Origin: Flavobacteriaceae bacterium EG-1
Lineage (GTDB): Bacteria > Bacteroidota > Bacteroidia > Flavobacteriales > Flavobacteriaceae
Reading direction: 5' to 3'
Assembly (NCBI RefSeq): GCF_009649685.1
Contig: NZ_WJPK01000001.1
Coordinates: forward strand, 1,058,760 to 1,122,759
DNA: 64,000 nucleotides
The position numbers and the translations under genes are program-made. Of this stretch, positions 1 to 9,905 are shown in pieces. The notes beneath the pieces are model-generated. The model saw nothing but the letters and a program-made list of their open reading frames with translations. It was not told where the DNA came from and searched no databases. Every line of letters begins with the position of its first letter. The stretch's first letter is position 1.

Positions 1-2322
1 ATATTTGCCAAAAAAATGGATGATGAATATGTATCGATAGAACATATTCTACTAGCTATTTTTAAATCTAAAAGTAAGATAGCTCAAATTTTAAAAGATC
101 AGGGTGTTAATGAAAAGCATCTTAAATCAGCCATTGAAGAATTAAGAAAGGGAGGAAAAGTAACTTCACAAAGTGCTGAAGAAACTTATAACTCTTTGGA
201 TAAATATGCACGAAATTTAAATCAGATGGCAGATAGTGGTAAGCTAGACCCTGTTATTGGTCGTGATGAAGAAATCCGGAGAATCCTTCAAATTCTTTCT
301 AGAAGAACAAAAAACAATCCTATGTTAGTTGGCGAACCAGGTACTGGTAAAACTGCAATTGCAGAAGGACTAGCACATAGAATTGTACAAGGCGATATTC
401 CAGAAAACTTAAAAGATAAAGTTATTTATTCTTTAGATATGGGCGCTTTAATTGCAGGTGCCAAATATAAAGGAGAATTTGAAGAACGCTTAAAATCAGT
501 AATCAAAGAGGTAACAAGTTCTGATGGCAATATCGTTTTGTTTATTGATGAAATTCACACTTTAGTAGGTGCTGGCGGAGGACAAGGTGCAATGGATGCT
601 GCGAATATTTTAAAACCTGCCTTAGCACGTGGTGAATTACGCGCAATAGGTGCGACTACTTTAGATGAATACCAAAAGTATTTTGAAAAAGACAAGGCTT
701 TAGAACGGCGTTTTCAGAAAGTAATCGTTAATGAACCAGATACCGAAAGTGCAATATCAATTCTTAGAGGTATAAAAGAAAAATACGAAGCTCACCATAA
801 AGTAAGAATAAAAGATGAGGCGGTAATAGCTGCTGTAGAATTATCACAGCGCTACATTACAAATCGTTTTTTACCCGATAAGGCAATTGATTTGATGGAC
901 GAAGCAGCATCAAAACTGCGTATGGAAATCAATTCAAAACCAGAAGAATTGGATGTGCTTGATCGCCGAATAATGCAATTAGAGATTGAAATTGAAGCCA
1001 TTAAACGTGAAAATGATAAAGCAAAATTAAAATCTTTAAATGCAGATTTAGCAAATCTAAAAGAAGATCGCAATGAAATTTTTGCAAAATGGGAAAGCGA
1101 AAAAACCGTGGTTGACAATATTCAAAAAACAAAAGAGAATATTGAAAATTATAAAATTGAAGCAGACCGTGCCGAGCGAAATGGCGATTATGGGAAGGTA
1201 GCTGAATTGCGTTATGGTAAAATAAAAGATGCACAAGAGAAGTTAGACCAGCTTAATCTTGAAATGCAAGAACAGCAAAATGGAAACACACTAATTAAAG
1301 AAGAAGTAACCAATGAAGATATTGCCGAAGTTGTAGCAAAATGGACAGGTATACCTGTAACAAAAATGCTACAAAGCGAACGCGAAAAGTTATTACAATT
1401 GGAAAATGTTTTACACAAACGCGTAGTTGGACAAGAAGAAGCAATACAAGCTGTTTCAGATGCAATTAGAAGAAGTAGGGCTGGGTTGCAAGATGCCAAA
1501 AAACCGATAGGATCTTTCTTATTTTTAGGAACAACAGGAGTTGGTAAAACAGAGCTTGCAAAAACTTTAGCTGCATATTTATTTGATGATGAAAATGCCA
1601 TGACTCGTATTGATATGAGTGAATATCAAGAGCGTCATTCTGTAAGTAGATTGGTAGGAGCGCCTCCTGGATATGTTGGTTATGACGAAGGCGGACAGTT
1701 AACAGAAGCTGTTCGACGCCGCCCCTACTCTGTTGTATTATTAGATGAGATTGAAAAAGCACATCCTGATACTTTTAATGTTTTATTGCAAGTTTTAGAT
1801 GAAGGCAGACTAACTGATAATAAAGGTAGAGTTGCAGATTTTAAAAACGCAATAATTATAATGACTAGTAATATGGGAAGTCATATTATTCAAGAGAAAT
1901 TTGAAAATTCTAAAGATATTCACAGTGCAACAGAAGCTGCGCGTGTTGAAGTTCTAGGATTACTCAAGCAAAGTGTAAGACCCGAATTTTTAAATAGAAT
2001 TGATGATATAATTATGTTTACTCCTTTAAATAAAGAGAACATAGCAGAGATTGTACGTTTACAAATTGATCAATTGAAAAAGATGCTAAGCAAGCAACAC
2101 ATTACAATTGATGCTACTGAAGATGCAATCATGTATTTGGCAGAAAAAGGTTACGACCCCCAGTATGGAGCTAGACCAATTAAACGTGTAATACAAAAAG
2201 ATGTATTGAATAATCTTTCGAAAGAACTGTTGAAAGGTGCAATAAAATCTGAAAGTATTGTTTTAATTGACAGTTTTGACAATGAATTAGTTTTCAGAAA
2301 TCAAGATGAGTTAGTACAATAA
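1..2322 (+). CDS. clpB: ATP-dependent chaperone ClpB, 5' end cut by window
   Basis: This is the ClpB (Hsp104-type) disaggregase, a hexameric cytoplasmic AAA+ machine that pulls proteins out of aggregates together with DnaK. The reading frame is open from base 1, and residues before the first visible Met at base 16 continue the Clp N domain, so the gene starts upstream of the window. Visible parts, in order, are the end of the N domain, AAA-1 with Walker A GEPGTGKT and Walker B VLFIDE, a long charged coiled-coil M domain, and AAA-2 with Walker A GTTGVGKT and Walker B VVLLDE. The M domain separates ClpB from ClpA and ClpC. About 770 codons are visible of the usual 860 to 870. A strong hairpin terminator follows directly, so the transcript ends here. 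Confidence 0.97.
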   Translation: MFAKKMDDEYVSIEHILLAIFKSKSKIAQILKDQGVNEKHLKSAIEELRKGGKVTSQSAEETYNSLDKYARNLNQMADSGKLDPVIGRDEEIRRILQILSRRTKNNPMLVGEPGTGKTAIAEGLAHRIVQGDIPENLKDKVIYSLDMGALIAGAKYKGEFEERLKSVIKEVTSSDGNIVLFIDEIHTLVGAGGGQGAMDAANILKPALARGELRAIGATTLDEYQKYFEKDKALERRFQKVIVNEPDTESAISILRGIKEKYEAHHKVRIKDEAVIAAVELSQRYITNRFLPDKAIDLMDEAASKLRMEINSKPEELDVLDRRIMQLEIEIEAIKRENDKAKLKSLNADLANLKEDRNEIFAKWESEKTVVDNIQKTKENIENYKIEADRAERNGDYGKVAELRYGKIKDAQEKLDQLNLEMQEQQNGNTLIKEEVTNEDIAEVVAKWTGIPVTKMLQSEREKLLQLENVLHKRVVGQEEAIQAVSDAIRRSRAGLQDAKKPIGSFLFLGTTGVGKTELAKTLAAYLFDDENAMTRIDMSEYQERHSVSRLVGAPPGYVGYDEGGQLTEAVRRRPYSVVLLDEIEKAHPDTFNVLLQVLDEGRLTDNKGRVADFKNAIIIMTSNMGSHIIQEKFENSKDIHSATEAARVEVLGLLKQSVRPEFLNRIDDIIMFTPLNKENIAEIVRLQIDQLKKMLSKQHITIDATEDAIMYLAEKGYDPQYGARPIKRVIQKDVLNNLSKELLKGAIKSESIVLIDSFDNELVFRNQDELVQ

Positions 2323-2336
2323 AAACACTATAATGT

Positions 2337-2377
2337 AAAAACACCTTTTATGAAAAATCATAAAAGGTGTTTTTTTT
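2337..2377 (+). terminator. Rho-independent terminator after clpB
   Basis: A perfect inverted repeat (arms 2337-2353 and 2358-2374, loop aaaa) runs into a T tract. It sits 15 bases after the clpB stop codon. Confidence 0.88.
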
Positions 2378-2436
2378 ATGGGATATAAATACCATGCAGT
2401 ATATAGTTTTTTTATATTCGTATAAAAATAATATAC

Positions 2437-3033
2437 ATGTCAAGCAAGGCGGAAAGAACTTCACAATACATCATTGAAACCGTCGCCCCTGTTTTCAATA
2501 AACACGGTTATATTGGAACCAGTATGAGCGACCTTACGGAAGCAACTGGATTAACTAAAGGAGCCATTTATGGGAACTTTGAGAATAAGGAAGCTCTTGC
2601 ACTAGCATCATATGAATATAACAGTAAATTACTACTGCATAAAATTGACGAACTGTTAGGAATACAAGGTACTGCATTAGATAAGATTTTTAATTTAACC
2701 AAGTTCTATAAACAGTATGACGTTTTTACTATTGAAATGGGTGGATGTCCTGTTTTAAATACAGGAGTAGATTCATTTAATAACAATCGATTATTAACTG
2801 CTGCAAATCGTGAAATTCTTCGTGAAATTGAAGGTAAGATTGCTTTAGTATTAGAAAACGGAGTACATAACAAAGAAATAAATTTACCAGTTACTCCATT
2901 ACAATTTGCCAAACAGCTTTTTACAATGCTTCTTGGAGCAATATCAATGTTTACTATTACACAAGACCGTAAATATCTCATAAACACGGTGGCCTATCTT
3001 GATTTACTTATAAAGAATGAACTTGTAAAATAA
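2437..3033 (+). CDS. TetR/AcrR family transcriptional regulator
   Basis: This 198-residue protein is a TetR-type one-component repressor. The N-terminal 50 residues form the helix-turn-helix domain: a first helix with IIETVAPVFNKHGY, then TSMSDLTEATGLTKGAIYGNF, which matches the family recognition helix with its typical GAIYxxF end. The rest is the helical ligand-binding and dimerisation domain, which is too variable to suggest a ligand. The gene stands alone between the clpB terminator and a convergent gene, so no regulated partner is obvious. Autoregulation is possible but no operator was recognised. Confidence 0.9.
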   Translation: MSSKAERTSQYIIETVAPVFNKHGYIGTSMSDLTEATGLTKGAIYGNFENKEALALASYEYNSKLLLHKIDELLGIQGTALDKIFNLTKFYKQYDVFTIEMGGCPVLNTGVDSFNNNRLLTAANREILREIEGKIALVLENGVHNKEINLPVTPLQFAKQLFTMLLGAISMFTITQDRKYLINTVAYLDLLIKNELVK

Positions 3034-3168
3034 TTACTTGTTATTCAATAAATAATTACCTCGAATAAGTTATAAGTCAGTTATTTCATTCCATTCTTAC
3101 TGTATAAGATTATGTAGTGTATTTAATTTTACACACATAATTTCTAATACATATATCACATAAAAACA

Positions 3169-3189
3169 GCCTTAGTATAAAACTAAGGC
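3169..3189. terminator. Bidirectional hairpin terminator
   Basis: A 7-bp GC-richer stem, gccttag/ctaaggc, lies between two convergent genes. It is followed by T-rich sequence on the minus strand (tgttttta) and attttaattt on the plus strand. It probably ends the minus-strand PorP/SprF gene and may also end the tetR transcript. Confidence 0.65.
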
Positions 3190-3219
3190 CATTTTAATTT
3201 AACATTATATTTTGTAGTA

Positions 3220-5121
3220 CTATTTACCAACTACTCTAAATACCCAAGTCTTTTCTGCATAGCGACCATTATAATTACTATCTCTTGCTTTACGTGCTTC
3301 AGACATCGTATTATAACGCTCTAGATATACATAGTTGTAATTGTTTTTACTTCGTAAAAAGGTCTGAGCATTAACGCCCTTTCTTTTTAAATCCGCCAAA
3401 AATGCATCATGGTATTTTTTAGTTCCAAATACGTTGGCAATTAAATAGAAACCAGGTTCTAATCCATCTTCGGTTTGTACTTCTTCGTACTTCTCACCCG
3501 CCTTCGGTTGAACTTTTTCTGGTTCTAATTCTACAACGGCAGCCTTGGCTTTTGCAATAGAATCTTGTACCCTTTCTAGTTCTTTTGCTCTTAAGATTTC
3601 TTGGGCTTTATTAACAGCTGCAATTGAATCAATTCTTTTTTGTTCAATAGCTTTTTCAGCTTCTGCTTTTAAATTGGCTTCACGTTCAAGTTCAGCTTTT
3701 TTCGCTTCAGCCTCTTTAGCATTTGCCACCTTCATTTCGTTTGCTTTCTCCTCAGCCTTTCTTAATTCTTCTCTTTGTTTTTCTTCTAAACTTGCAACTT
3801 TTGCTTCCGCCAATTCTTTATCCTTAGCTGCTTTTAAATCTTTATTAATTTGTTCTTGTTCAGCTTTTGCAATTCGAGCTTGTTCATTAGCTTCTTTTTC
3901 TAATCTTTCCTTTTCGGCCTTTGCTAAGTCTTCCTGTTCTTTCTTCAAACGCTTCGCCTCCGCAGCGGCTTCTTTCTCTGCTTTACGTTTTTCCTTTTTA
4001 TCAATTGTTGATTCAACAACTTCATTGGTTTCTTCTATTGATTCTTCAGGTTTTGGAGTTTCAATTTCATTCGCAACAACTTCTTCTGTATCAGGTTCTT
4101 TCGATTCATTAGCAAGTTCTTCTGCCTTTTTAAGTTCCTCTTTAATTTCTTCTTCATCACCTATAACAACTTCCTCCTCAATATCTTCACCATAAACAGC
4201 AGTAACATCTCGCTCATCTGGCTTACCTAAGAAGTAAGACATAACAAGTTCAAAAGAAGGGTCTTTAGAATTTATAGAAGCACTTGTACCAAATTCAAAT
4301 ACAGCACCTAGATTAAACTTTTTTAAGAAAGTGCCACCAGCACCAATACCAACACCATAAAAATTGTTATACCCAAGTTGAGCCCAATATTTTGTTGTAC
4401 GTAATAAAGAAAGTATCCCTATTTGATTTTGTTGTTGTGGTATAGTTCTCAAATACAAAGAAGGTCTTATTAAAGCTTTTTGTTTTCCAATGTTTAATGG
4501 AAAATCATAAGACATCATCCCCATAAAAATCTTATCTGCAGCTGGTGTGTTAGATTCTTTTGCCCTAAAATTATAATCAATTAAATTCTCTGAAGCCATA
4601 CTCAATGTAAGTCGCTCAACACTCAAAGAAGCCCCAGGAGCCCATTGTAAAATAAAATCATTTGTTGTACCAGAAACTGGTAAAGGTAATTGAGAATCTT
4701 CTTCAAAACGAGTATCCGCTAATTCTTGTACGAAACCAAATAGGTTAAAACCATAAGCCAACCGAACACTTTCACTAAATTGAATTTGTCTTGAGTAATT
4801 TAAAACTCCCCCTGTGTTAAAGAATATACCAGTATTATGCTGAAAAAAAGCAGCACCAACCGCCGATTTTTCATTTAATTTTCTTGAATAATTTACATAT
4901 AATGTGGTTGGATCTGCATCGATGTCTTGCCATTGCCAGCGAGTCCATACAGCAATTGATTCTGGGTCATTTCTATCTAATGTAAATACCGGATTAAATA
5001 AACTCGAATTATAGCTTGTAAGATTATGCTGTCTGAGGTCAGCGGGAAGACGCACTTCGTCTTGAGCTGAAATCTTAAAAACAGATAAGAAAATTAAAAT
5101 AGGTAGTGTGATTCTGAGCAT
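3220..5121 (-). CDS. PorP/SprF-type outer-membrane protein fused to SPOR domain
   Basis: The protein has about 633 residues. A signal peptide (MLRITLPILIFLSVFKISAQ) is followed by a PorP/SprF-type outer-membrane barrel (roughly residues 20-305), the family tied to type IX secretion and gliding in Bacteroidota. Next comes a very long Glu/Lys/Ala-rich stretch (about 310-545), likely a single charged helix or coiled coil, and then a C-terminal SPOR-like domain (about 555-633) with the GFYLIANVF start typical of this class. SPOR domains bind denuded peptidoglycan, so the protein may bridge outer membrane and cell wall; that is inference. An upstream in-frame ATG at 5154 would add 11 residues before the signal peptide. 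I prefer 5121 because it gives a normal signal peptide. Confidence 0.85.
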   Translation of the reverse strand: MLRITLPILIFLSVFKISAQDEVRLPADLRQHNLTSYNSSLFNPVFTLDRNDPESIAVWTRWQWQDIDADPTTLYVNYSRKLNEKSAVGAAFFQHNTGIFFNTGGVLNYSRQIQFSESVRLAYGFNLFGFVQELADTRFEEDSQLPLPVSGTTNDFILQWAPGASLSVERLTLSMASENLIDYNFRAKESNTPAADKIFMGMMSYDFPLNIGKQKALIRPSLYLRTIPQQQNQIGILSLLRTTKYWAQLGYNNFYGVGIGAGGTFLKKFNLGAVFEFGTSASINSKDPSFELVMSYFLGKPDERDVTAVYGEDIEEEVVIGDEEEIKEELKKAEELANESKEPDTEEVVANEIETPKPEESIEETNEVVESTIDKKEKRKAEKEAAAEAKRLKKEQEDLAKAEKERLEKEANEQARIAKAEQEQINKDLKAAKDKELAEAKVASLEEKQREELRKAEEKANEMKVANAKEAEAKKAELEREANLKAEAEKAIEQKRIDSIAAVNKAQEILRAKELERVQDSIAKAKAAVVELEPEKVQPKAGEKYEEVQTEDGLEPGFYLIANVFGTKKYHDAFLADLKRKGVNAQTFLRSKNNYNYVYLERYNTMSEARKARDSNYNGRYAEKTWVFRVVGK

Positions 5122-5311
5122 ATGCAAAAAAACAAAAAACAACGAGTTTTGCATACTATTTTACGATTATTTTAGTTTGAATATGAGAAAAGTTGTCAAC
5201 AATTCTTATTGACCTCAATAATACCTAGCAAAATACGACGTTATACCATTATAAAAAATTTAAAATAGTAGCTAACATCTACCGTTTAATAAAGTAATAA
5301 ATTACCAATCA

Positions 5312-5863
5312 ATGAAAATAATTCGACTTTTAATTTTGTTGTCATTAACCATTGGTTTTTTTGGCTGTAAAGACGAGCCTAATAATGATGCAGTTGAACA
5401 AATAGTTGATGAAGGCACTTCTACATTTTATTTAATTCGCCATGCTGAAAAAGATCGTTCGGACCCAGATAATACTGATCCAGAATTATCTCAAAAGGGT
5501 TTAGGTCGTGCTATGCATTGGGCAGAAATACTATCTGAAGTACCTATAGATGCTATTTACTCTACTGATTTCCAACGCACAGCAATGACTGCTGCGCCAA
5601 CTTCTGTAAAAAAAGATGTTGATGTAATTTATTATGATCAAAGTAGCATAGATATTGCACAATTTAAAACAGACAATTTAAATAAGAATGTTTTAGTAGT
5701 CGGACATAGTAATACAACACCCGAATTTGCAAATCAATTATTAGGTGTTGATAAATTTTATGAGTTAGACGATAGCGATAATGGAAGTCTTTTTATTGTA
5801 CAAATAACAAATGGCATTGCTTCAGCTCAAAAATTAAATTTTAATTGTAATTGCCCTGACTAA
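5312..5863 (+). CDS. Histidine phosphatase family lipoprotein (SixA-like)
   Basis: A 183-residue protein with a lipoprotein signal (MKIIRLLILLSLTIGFFGC, Cys 19). The catalytic RHG-type motif appears as LIRHAEK, where the His forms the phosphohistidine intermediate. ELSQKGLGRA, DFQRTAMTA and the second histidine in VVGHSNT complete the phosphoglycerate mutase/histidine phosphatase fold. It is short, like SixA, and would act in the periplasm or on a membrane surface as a lipoprotein. The substrate is unknown. Its 3' end overlaps the convergent next gene by 23 bases. Confidence 0.88.
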   Translation: MKIIRLLILLSLTIGFFGCKDEPNNDAVEQIVDEGTSTFYLIRHAEKDRSDPDNTDPELSQKGLGRAMHWAEILSEVPIDAIYSTDFQRTAMTAAPTSVKKDVDVIYYDQSSIDIAQFKTDNLNKNVLVVGHSNTTPEFANQLLGVDKFYELDDSDNGSLFIVQITNGIASAQKLNFNCNCPD

Positions 5864-6593
5864 CTTTTATATTTTTTAATTCTATTTTAGAGAGTAATTC
5901 TAAACTACCAGCAGCAAACAAACTATCTATTTTTAAAATAGAATTGTTTAAATCTTTTGTTTTATAATTTTTGTAATCTACAAAACGAATACCGTTAATA
6001 TACCTTTCATTAAAGGCCTCTCTAAAGCGCATTCCACCTCCATCAGTATGAAATTCATACGCTAAATAATCTGGCACTTTACTTTTAACATTAAACCAAT
6101 ACACATAAATATCATCAAAATCATCCCCTCCATTTTCTTGTTCAAAAGTCACTTTTATTTTATGATAAATTTTCCCTTTTAAATTTACCACCCCCAACAA
6201 CTCTTTTTTAACAGCAGGATCGTTAAGTCCATTGGGCAAATTTGCAAAATAATGCACCGAGTTTATTGAATTTGCATATTTAACGGCCATGGTATCGGCA
6301 ACCTCAATTAGATTATTATTTACAAATCTTTTAAACTCTTTATTAGAATAGACATCTAATATGGTGTCTACTTCACTTATACGAATACGTTTTAGTACTT
6401 TTTTATCCTTATAATTTTCGGATACATAATTTATATTTCTAAAAAAGAAACTACGAGTAGAATTTTGATACAGCTCCCCCCCACTCACTTCAATACTATT
6501 ATCTACTATTTCTTGAGCTGTTAAATGTTCTTCACTATTTGATTTACATGCTGCTAAAACTAGAATTCCTATAAAAACAATTAATCTATTCAT
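5841..6593 (-). CDS. Conserved lipoprotein, DUF6503-like
   Basis: A 250-residue protein with a clear lipobox (MNRLIVFIGILVLAAC, Cys 16). The early stretch AQEIVDNSIEVSGG and the later FDDIYVYWFNVKSKVPDYLAYEFHTDGGGMRFREAF resemble a family of Bacteroidota lipoproteins of unknown function (DUF6503-like), probably a LolA/LppX-like beta fold. No catalytic residues can be proposed. It overlaps the convergent histidine phosphatase gene by 23 bases with no room for a terminator between them. Confidence 0.75.
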   Translation of the reverse strand: MNRLIVFIGILVLAACKSNSEEHLTAQEIVDNSIEVSGGELYQNSTRSFFFRNINYVSENYKDKKVLKRIRISEVDTILDVYSNKEFKRFVNNNLIEVADTMAVKYANSINSVHYFANLPNGLNDPAVKKELLGVVNLKGKIYHKIKVTFEQENGGDDFDDIYVYWFNVKSKVPDYLAYEFHTDGGGMRFREAFNERYINGIRFVDYKNYKTKDLNNSILKIDSLFAAGSLELLSKIELKNIKVSQGNYN

Positions 6594-6709
6594 ACTTTAT
6601 GCTATTTACTTCATCTTTTATAGAACCATGACATTATTAATCGAAAAAAGCATGCATTCATTACACCAACTTTTAGGAAGCTTAGAATATTTGTTGCTAT
6701 TTTTACATT

Positions 6710-7174
6710 GTGGTACAGAAAAACATCAATATAAAAAATAAGAAAGCTCGATTTGAATATGAACTGCTTGACAAATATACAGCAGGAATTGTTTTATCGG
6801 GTACAGAGATAAAATCGATTCGGCTGGGAAAAGCTTCAATAACTGAAAGTTTTTGCGAGTTTAATGATAATGGCGAACTTTTTATTATTAATATGCAAGT
6901 AGACGAATATTCGCATGCCTCACACTTTAACCACAAGCCAAAAGCAGCTCGTAAGTTATTATTAAACAAACAAGAGCTGAAGAAACTTTTAAAGGAGGTT
7001 AACACTTCTGGTAATACAATTGTACCTTTAAATTTATTTGTAAACGACCGCGGATTAGCAAAATTAAATATTGCTTTAGCAAAAGGTAAAAAACTTTATG
7101 ACAAACGCGAAACCATGAAGGATCGCGACAATAAAAGAGATTTAGCTCGTATTAAAAAGAACTTTAATAACTAG
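6710..7174 (+). CDS. smpB: SsrA-binding protein SmpB
   Basis: SmpB binds tmRNA and delivers it to stalled ribosomes for trans-translation. The 154-residue product has the usual length and core: INIKNKKARFEYELL, GIVLSGTEIKSIR, YSHASHFNHKP, and a basic C-terminal tail (KGKKLYDKRETMKDRD) that mimics the missing mRNA in the ribosomal channel. The start is a GTG codon; no in-frame ATG lies nearby and the conserved sequence begins right after it. The tmRNA gene itself is not in the window. Confidence 0.96.
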   Translation: MVQKNINIKNKKARFEYELLDKYTAGIVLSGTEIKSIRLGKASITESFCEFNDNGELFIINMQVDEYSHASHFNHKPKAARKLLLNKQELKKLLKEVNTSGNTIVPLNLFVNDRGLAKLNIALAKGKKLYDKRETMKDRDNKRDLARIKKNFNN

Positions 7175-7327
7175 TATACCTCGCACAACTTTTCTTCAAA
7201 AAATACTATTCGTAAAACAGAAATGCAATTTCGCTATTTCCACATCTTAACAAAATATAAAAACTGCTTACTTTTTTATTTGGTTAAACTTGTTTAATTT
7301 GGAATACAATTAAAAACCAGACCACTA

Positions 7328-8794
7328 ATGAGTAACAAAGACAAGAATAACAACAAAAATTCTCGTAGAAATTTTATTAAACAAGGGGCATTAGCTTCGT
7401 CCATTTTCATTGTCCCACGACATGTTTTAGGAGGACCAGGATTTGTTTCTCCAAGCGATCGATTAGCACTTGCTGCAATTGGTGCAGGAGGAAAAGGAGC
7501 TAGTGATATAAAAAATGCATCGGTAAATGGACGTGAAAAAGTAGTTGCTTTATGCGATGTAGATTTTTCAGGTTCTGCAAAATCATCTGTAGAGCGTTTT
7601 CCAAAAGCAAAACTCTATGCGGACTATAGAGAAATGTTAGATAAGAAAAAAAACATTGATGCAGTGACCATTTCAACACCTGATCATGTTCATGGCCCTG
7701 CAGCTAAATATGCAATGGAACGCGGAATTGATGTTTATGTTCAAAAACCTATGACACATAATATTCGTGAAGCCCGAATACTAACCGAAATGGCTCGAGA
7801 AAAAAAGATTGTCACTCAAATGGGTAATCAAGGTGGTTCGAATCCGTATTTAGATATCGTTCAAAAATGGATAGATGAAGATAAAATTGGTGCGGTTTCT
7901 AAAGTACAAGTTTGGACCAATAGACCGGTTTGGCCGCAAGGAGGACCTTTTCCAACTCCAGATATTAACACAAAACCTAGTGCTTTAAATTGGGATCTTT
8001 GGCTCGGCCCCTCACCTACTATTCCTTACACACCAAACTTGCATCCTTTTAGTTGGCGGGGTTGGTGGAATTATGGTACAGGAGCCCTTGGCGATGTAGG
8101 TTGTCATTTAATTGATATTCCATTTAGAACTTTAGGTCTTAAGTATCCCACCGATGCCGAGTGCAGTGTAGGTGCTGTTTATTCTGACATGTGGACAGCT
8201 GATTATAACCCAGACGGTTGTCCCGCTTCATCTTTTATCACTTTACATTTTGATGCAACAGAAAAAAGTAAATCAAAAATTGAATTAACATGGAGTGATG
8301 GTGGTATACGACCTTCACACCCAGATATAATACCTGCCGATCATGATATAGGAGGAAAAGATAGCGCAAATGGCGTTCTAATCATTGGAGAAAAAGGAAT
8401 TATTTCTACTAATATAAACGATAGTTCACCACTAATGCCAAAATTATATTTAAATGATGGCACCACCGATTTCGGACCTGAGGTAGAGAATTTTGATGAG
8501 CCAGAATATGGTCATCAACGCTTATGGGTTGATGCTTGTAAAGCAGGTTTTGGCAGTGCAGAACATTTAGGACTCACTTCGTCTTTTGATTATGCTGGAC
8601 CAATGACCGAAACAGTACTTATGGGCAATTTGGCCATTCGTTCGTATTTATTGCGACGAGAAAATGAAGAAAAGAAAATGGAATTTTTTGGGCGCAAGAA
8701 ACTACTCTGGGACGGTGAAAATATGCGCATCACCAACTTTGAAGAAGCCAACCAATTTGTGGGTAGAACATATCGAAAAGGGTTCGAAGTTTAA
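7328..8794 (+). CDS. Tat-exported Gfo/Idh/MocA family oxidoreductase
   Basis: A 488-residue NAD(P)-dependent oxidoreductase of the Gfo/Idh/MocA family. The N terminus carries a twin-arginine signal (SRRNFIKQGALASS), so it is exported folded to the periplasm. The Rossmann part shows AAIGAGGKG, ALCDVD and the EKP-equivalent motif as QKP in VYVQKPMTHN. The C-terminal half has the family's alpha/beta domain with WWNYGTGALGDVGCHLIDIP. Such periplasmic members in marine Bacteroidota are generally linked to sugar or glycoside oxidation, but the substrate cannot be told. It stands alone with a hairpin terminator after it. Confidence 0.9.
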   Translation: MSNKDKNNNKNSRRNFIKQGALASSIFIVPRHVLGGPGFVSPSDRLALAAIGAGGKGASDIKNASVNGREKVVALCDVDFSGSAKSSVERFPKAKLYADYREMLDKKKNIDAVTISTPDHVHGPAAKYAMERGIDVYVQKPMTHNIREARILTEMAREKKIVTQMGNQGGSNPYLDIVQKWIDEDKIGAVSKVQVWTNRPVWPQGGPFPTPDINTKPSALNWDLWLGPSPTIPYTPNLHPFSWRGWWNYGTGALGDVGCHLIDIPFRTLGLKYPTDAECSVGAVYSDMWTADYNPDGCPASSFITLHFDATEKSKSKIELTWSDGGIRPSHPDIIPADHDIGGKDSANGVLIIGEKGIISTNINDSSPLMPKLYLNDGTTDFGPEVENFDEPEYGHQRLWVDACKAGFGSAEHLGLTSSFDYAGPMTETVLMGNLAIRSYLLRRENEEKKMEFFGRKKLLWDGENMRITNFEEANQFVGRTYRKGFEV

Positions 8795-8815
8795 TAGAAG
8801 ATAATAAAAAGTTAC

Positions 8816-8859
8816 AAATACATCGTTTGCATCTGTAGTAGGTGTATAACGATGTATTT
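8816..8859 (+). terminator. Hairpin terminator after the oxidoreductase
   Basis: Perfect 12-bp arms (8816-8827 and 8848-8859) with a 20-base loop, followed by T-rich sequence. Confidence 0.6.
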
Positions 8860-9233
8860 TATTTACATATAAATATACTGTTAAGCGGAATCAAAATAGT
8901 TCTGGTAAAATTGTGGTGCAACACCTAATTGTTGAGCACGTATTTTTTACCACTTTAGATCGTTTAAAAAGCCCTACTAAAGAGTTTTGCGAAACAATAA
9001 CCGATTGTAAACTATTTACCGAAAGAACATTACATCATCCTATTCATAGAAATCTTCGATTCTAAAAATAAAGAGTAAATTATATTAATGGTAAAATTAC
9101 TGAAAATACATTAAGTAATATATTTCCTACAACATGTGTGCTGTTTTTCATAAACATTTTATTACTGTTCACAACAATTCTTATTGAATCAGGCATAAAA
9201 AGAATTAATTAGCTTCTTAAGACCCATAAAGCT
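8860..9233. other. Gene-poor gap with a 50-60 codon open stretch
   Basis: After the terminator there is no normal gene up to 9234. One plus-strand frame stays open from about 8859 to a TAA at 9063-9065 and reads like protein (HLIVEHVFFTTLDRLKSP, then EFCETITDCKLFTERTL), but it has only GTG as possible starts and no recognised family. It may be the remnant of a lost gene. The last 170 bases are AT-rich and should hold the promoter of the following surface-protein operon, though no clear -7 box was picked out. Confidence 0.4.
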
Positions 9234-9860
9234 ATGCTAATTAAGAAATCTCAAATAGCCTTTTATACGCTATTATTATTCACTTGTACACTTATAGCTC
9301 AGGTGAAAATAGGTGATGATGTAAGTACTATTCATGATGCCTCACTATTTGAGCTTGAAAGTACTTCCAAAGCATTTGTTTTAACAAGAGTTACCAATGC
9401 CCAAATGTTAAACATTGTGCCTTTAAGTGGTGCACTAGTATATAATATTGACGCCAATTGTGTTTATGCTTATGATGGTAATAATTGGCAAAACCTCTGT
9501 GACAATTCTTCTAGTTCCATTTCTCTAATTGATAATGAAGATGGTTCTTTTACTTTAACTACCACTGATGGTACCAATTATACAATACCCAATTTCTCAG
9601 ATTTACAAGGAGAAACTGGACCACCAGGTCCGCCAGGTGAAGACGGGAGTGCGGTACAACAAGAGCAAACCTTGTTTGTGGCAAGTTATGGTCAAACCCA
9701 GTTCACCACACCAGTTTCAATAGTGGACAGCAAAAAAATTGAAGTTTACAGAAATGGCGTTCGAATAGAATTCATCACCATTGATGAAAATACAATAGAA
9801 TTAGCAAGTGACATAATTTGTTATGAAGATGACAACATAAGAATTGTACAACTGTATTAA
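9234..9860 (+). CDS. Secreted surface protein with short collagen-like stretch
   Basis: A 208-residue protein with a signal peptide (to about LIAQ, residue 23). The section HDASLFELESTSKAFVLTR...GALVYNIDANCVYAYDGNNW is a module common in Bacteroidota surface proteins. It is followed by five Gly-X-X triplets (GETGPPGPPGEDGSA) and a C-terminal module with VYRNGVRIEF and a final NIRIVQLY. That C-terminal module recurs in the next gene and resembles repeats of phage tail fibres. It is the first of four same-strand genes with small gaps (45, 64 and 4 bases). The role is probably adhesion or surface structure, by inference; no enzyme motif was seen. Confidence 0.75.
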   Translation: MLIKKSQIAFYTLLLFTCTLIAQVKIGDDVSTIHDASLFELESTSKAFVLTRVTNAQMLNIVPLSGALVYNIDANCVYAYDGNNWQNLCDNSSSSISLIDNEDGSFTLTTTDGTNYTIPNFSDLQGETGPPGPPGEDGSAVQQEQTLFVASYGQTQFTTPVSIVDSKKIEVYRNGVRIEFITIDENTIELASDIICYEDDNIRIVQLY

Positions 9861-9905
9861 ATTTTAATCCTTAATAAAATCATTAACATTTTAAATAAAA
9901 TAACC

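Noticed and set aside
3545-4195. Long plus-strand Ser/Ala/Phe-rich open frame opposite the PorP/SprF-SPOR gene
   Set aside because: It is the complement of the Glu/Lys/Ala-rich repeat region, which lacks stops on both strands by composition; no start context or family.
5841-5863. Overlap of two convergent lipoprotein genes as a sign of a wrong call
   Set aside because: Both proteins have full domains and lipoprotein signals; a 23-base tail overlap is common in convergent genes.
9628-9660. Collagen-like triplets suggesting a collagen protein
   Set aside because: Only five Gly-X-X triplets are present, too few for a stable triple helix; kept only as a remark on the surface protein.
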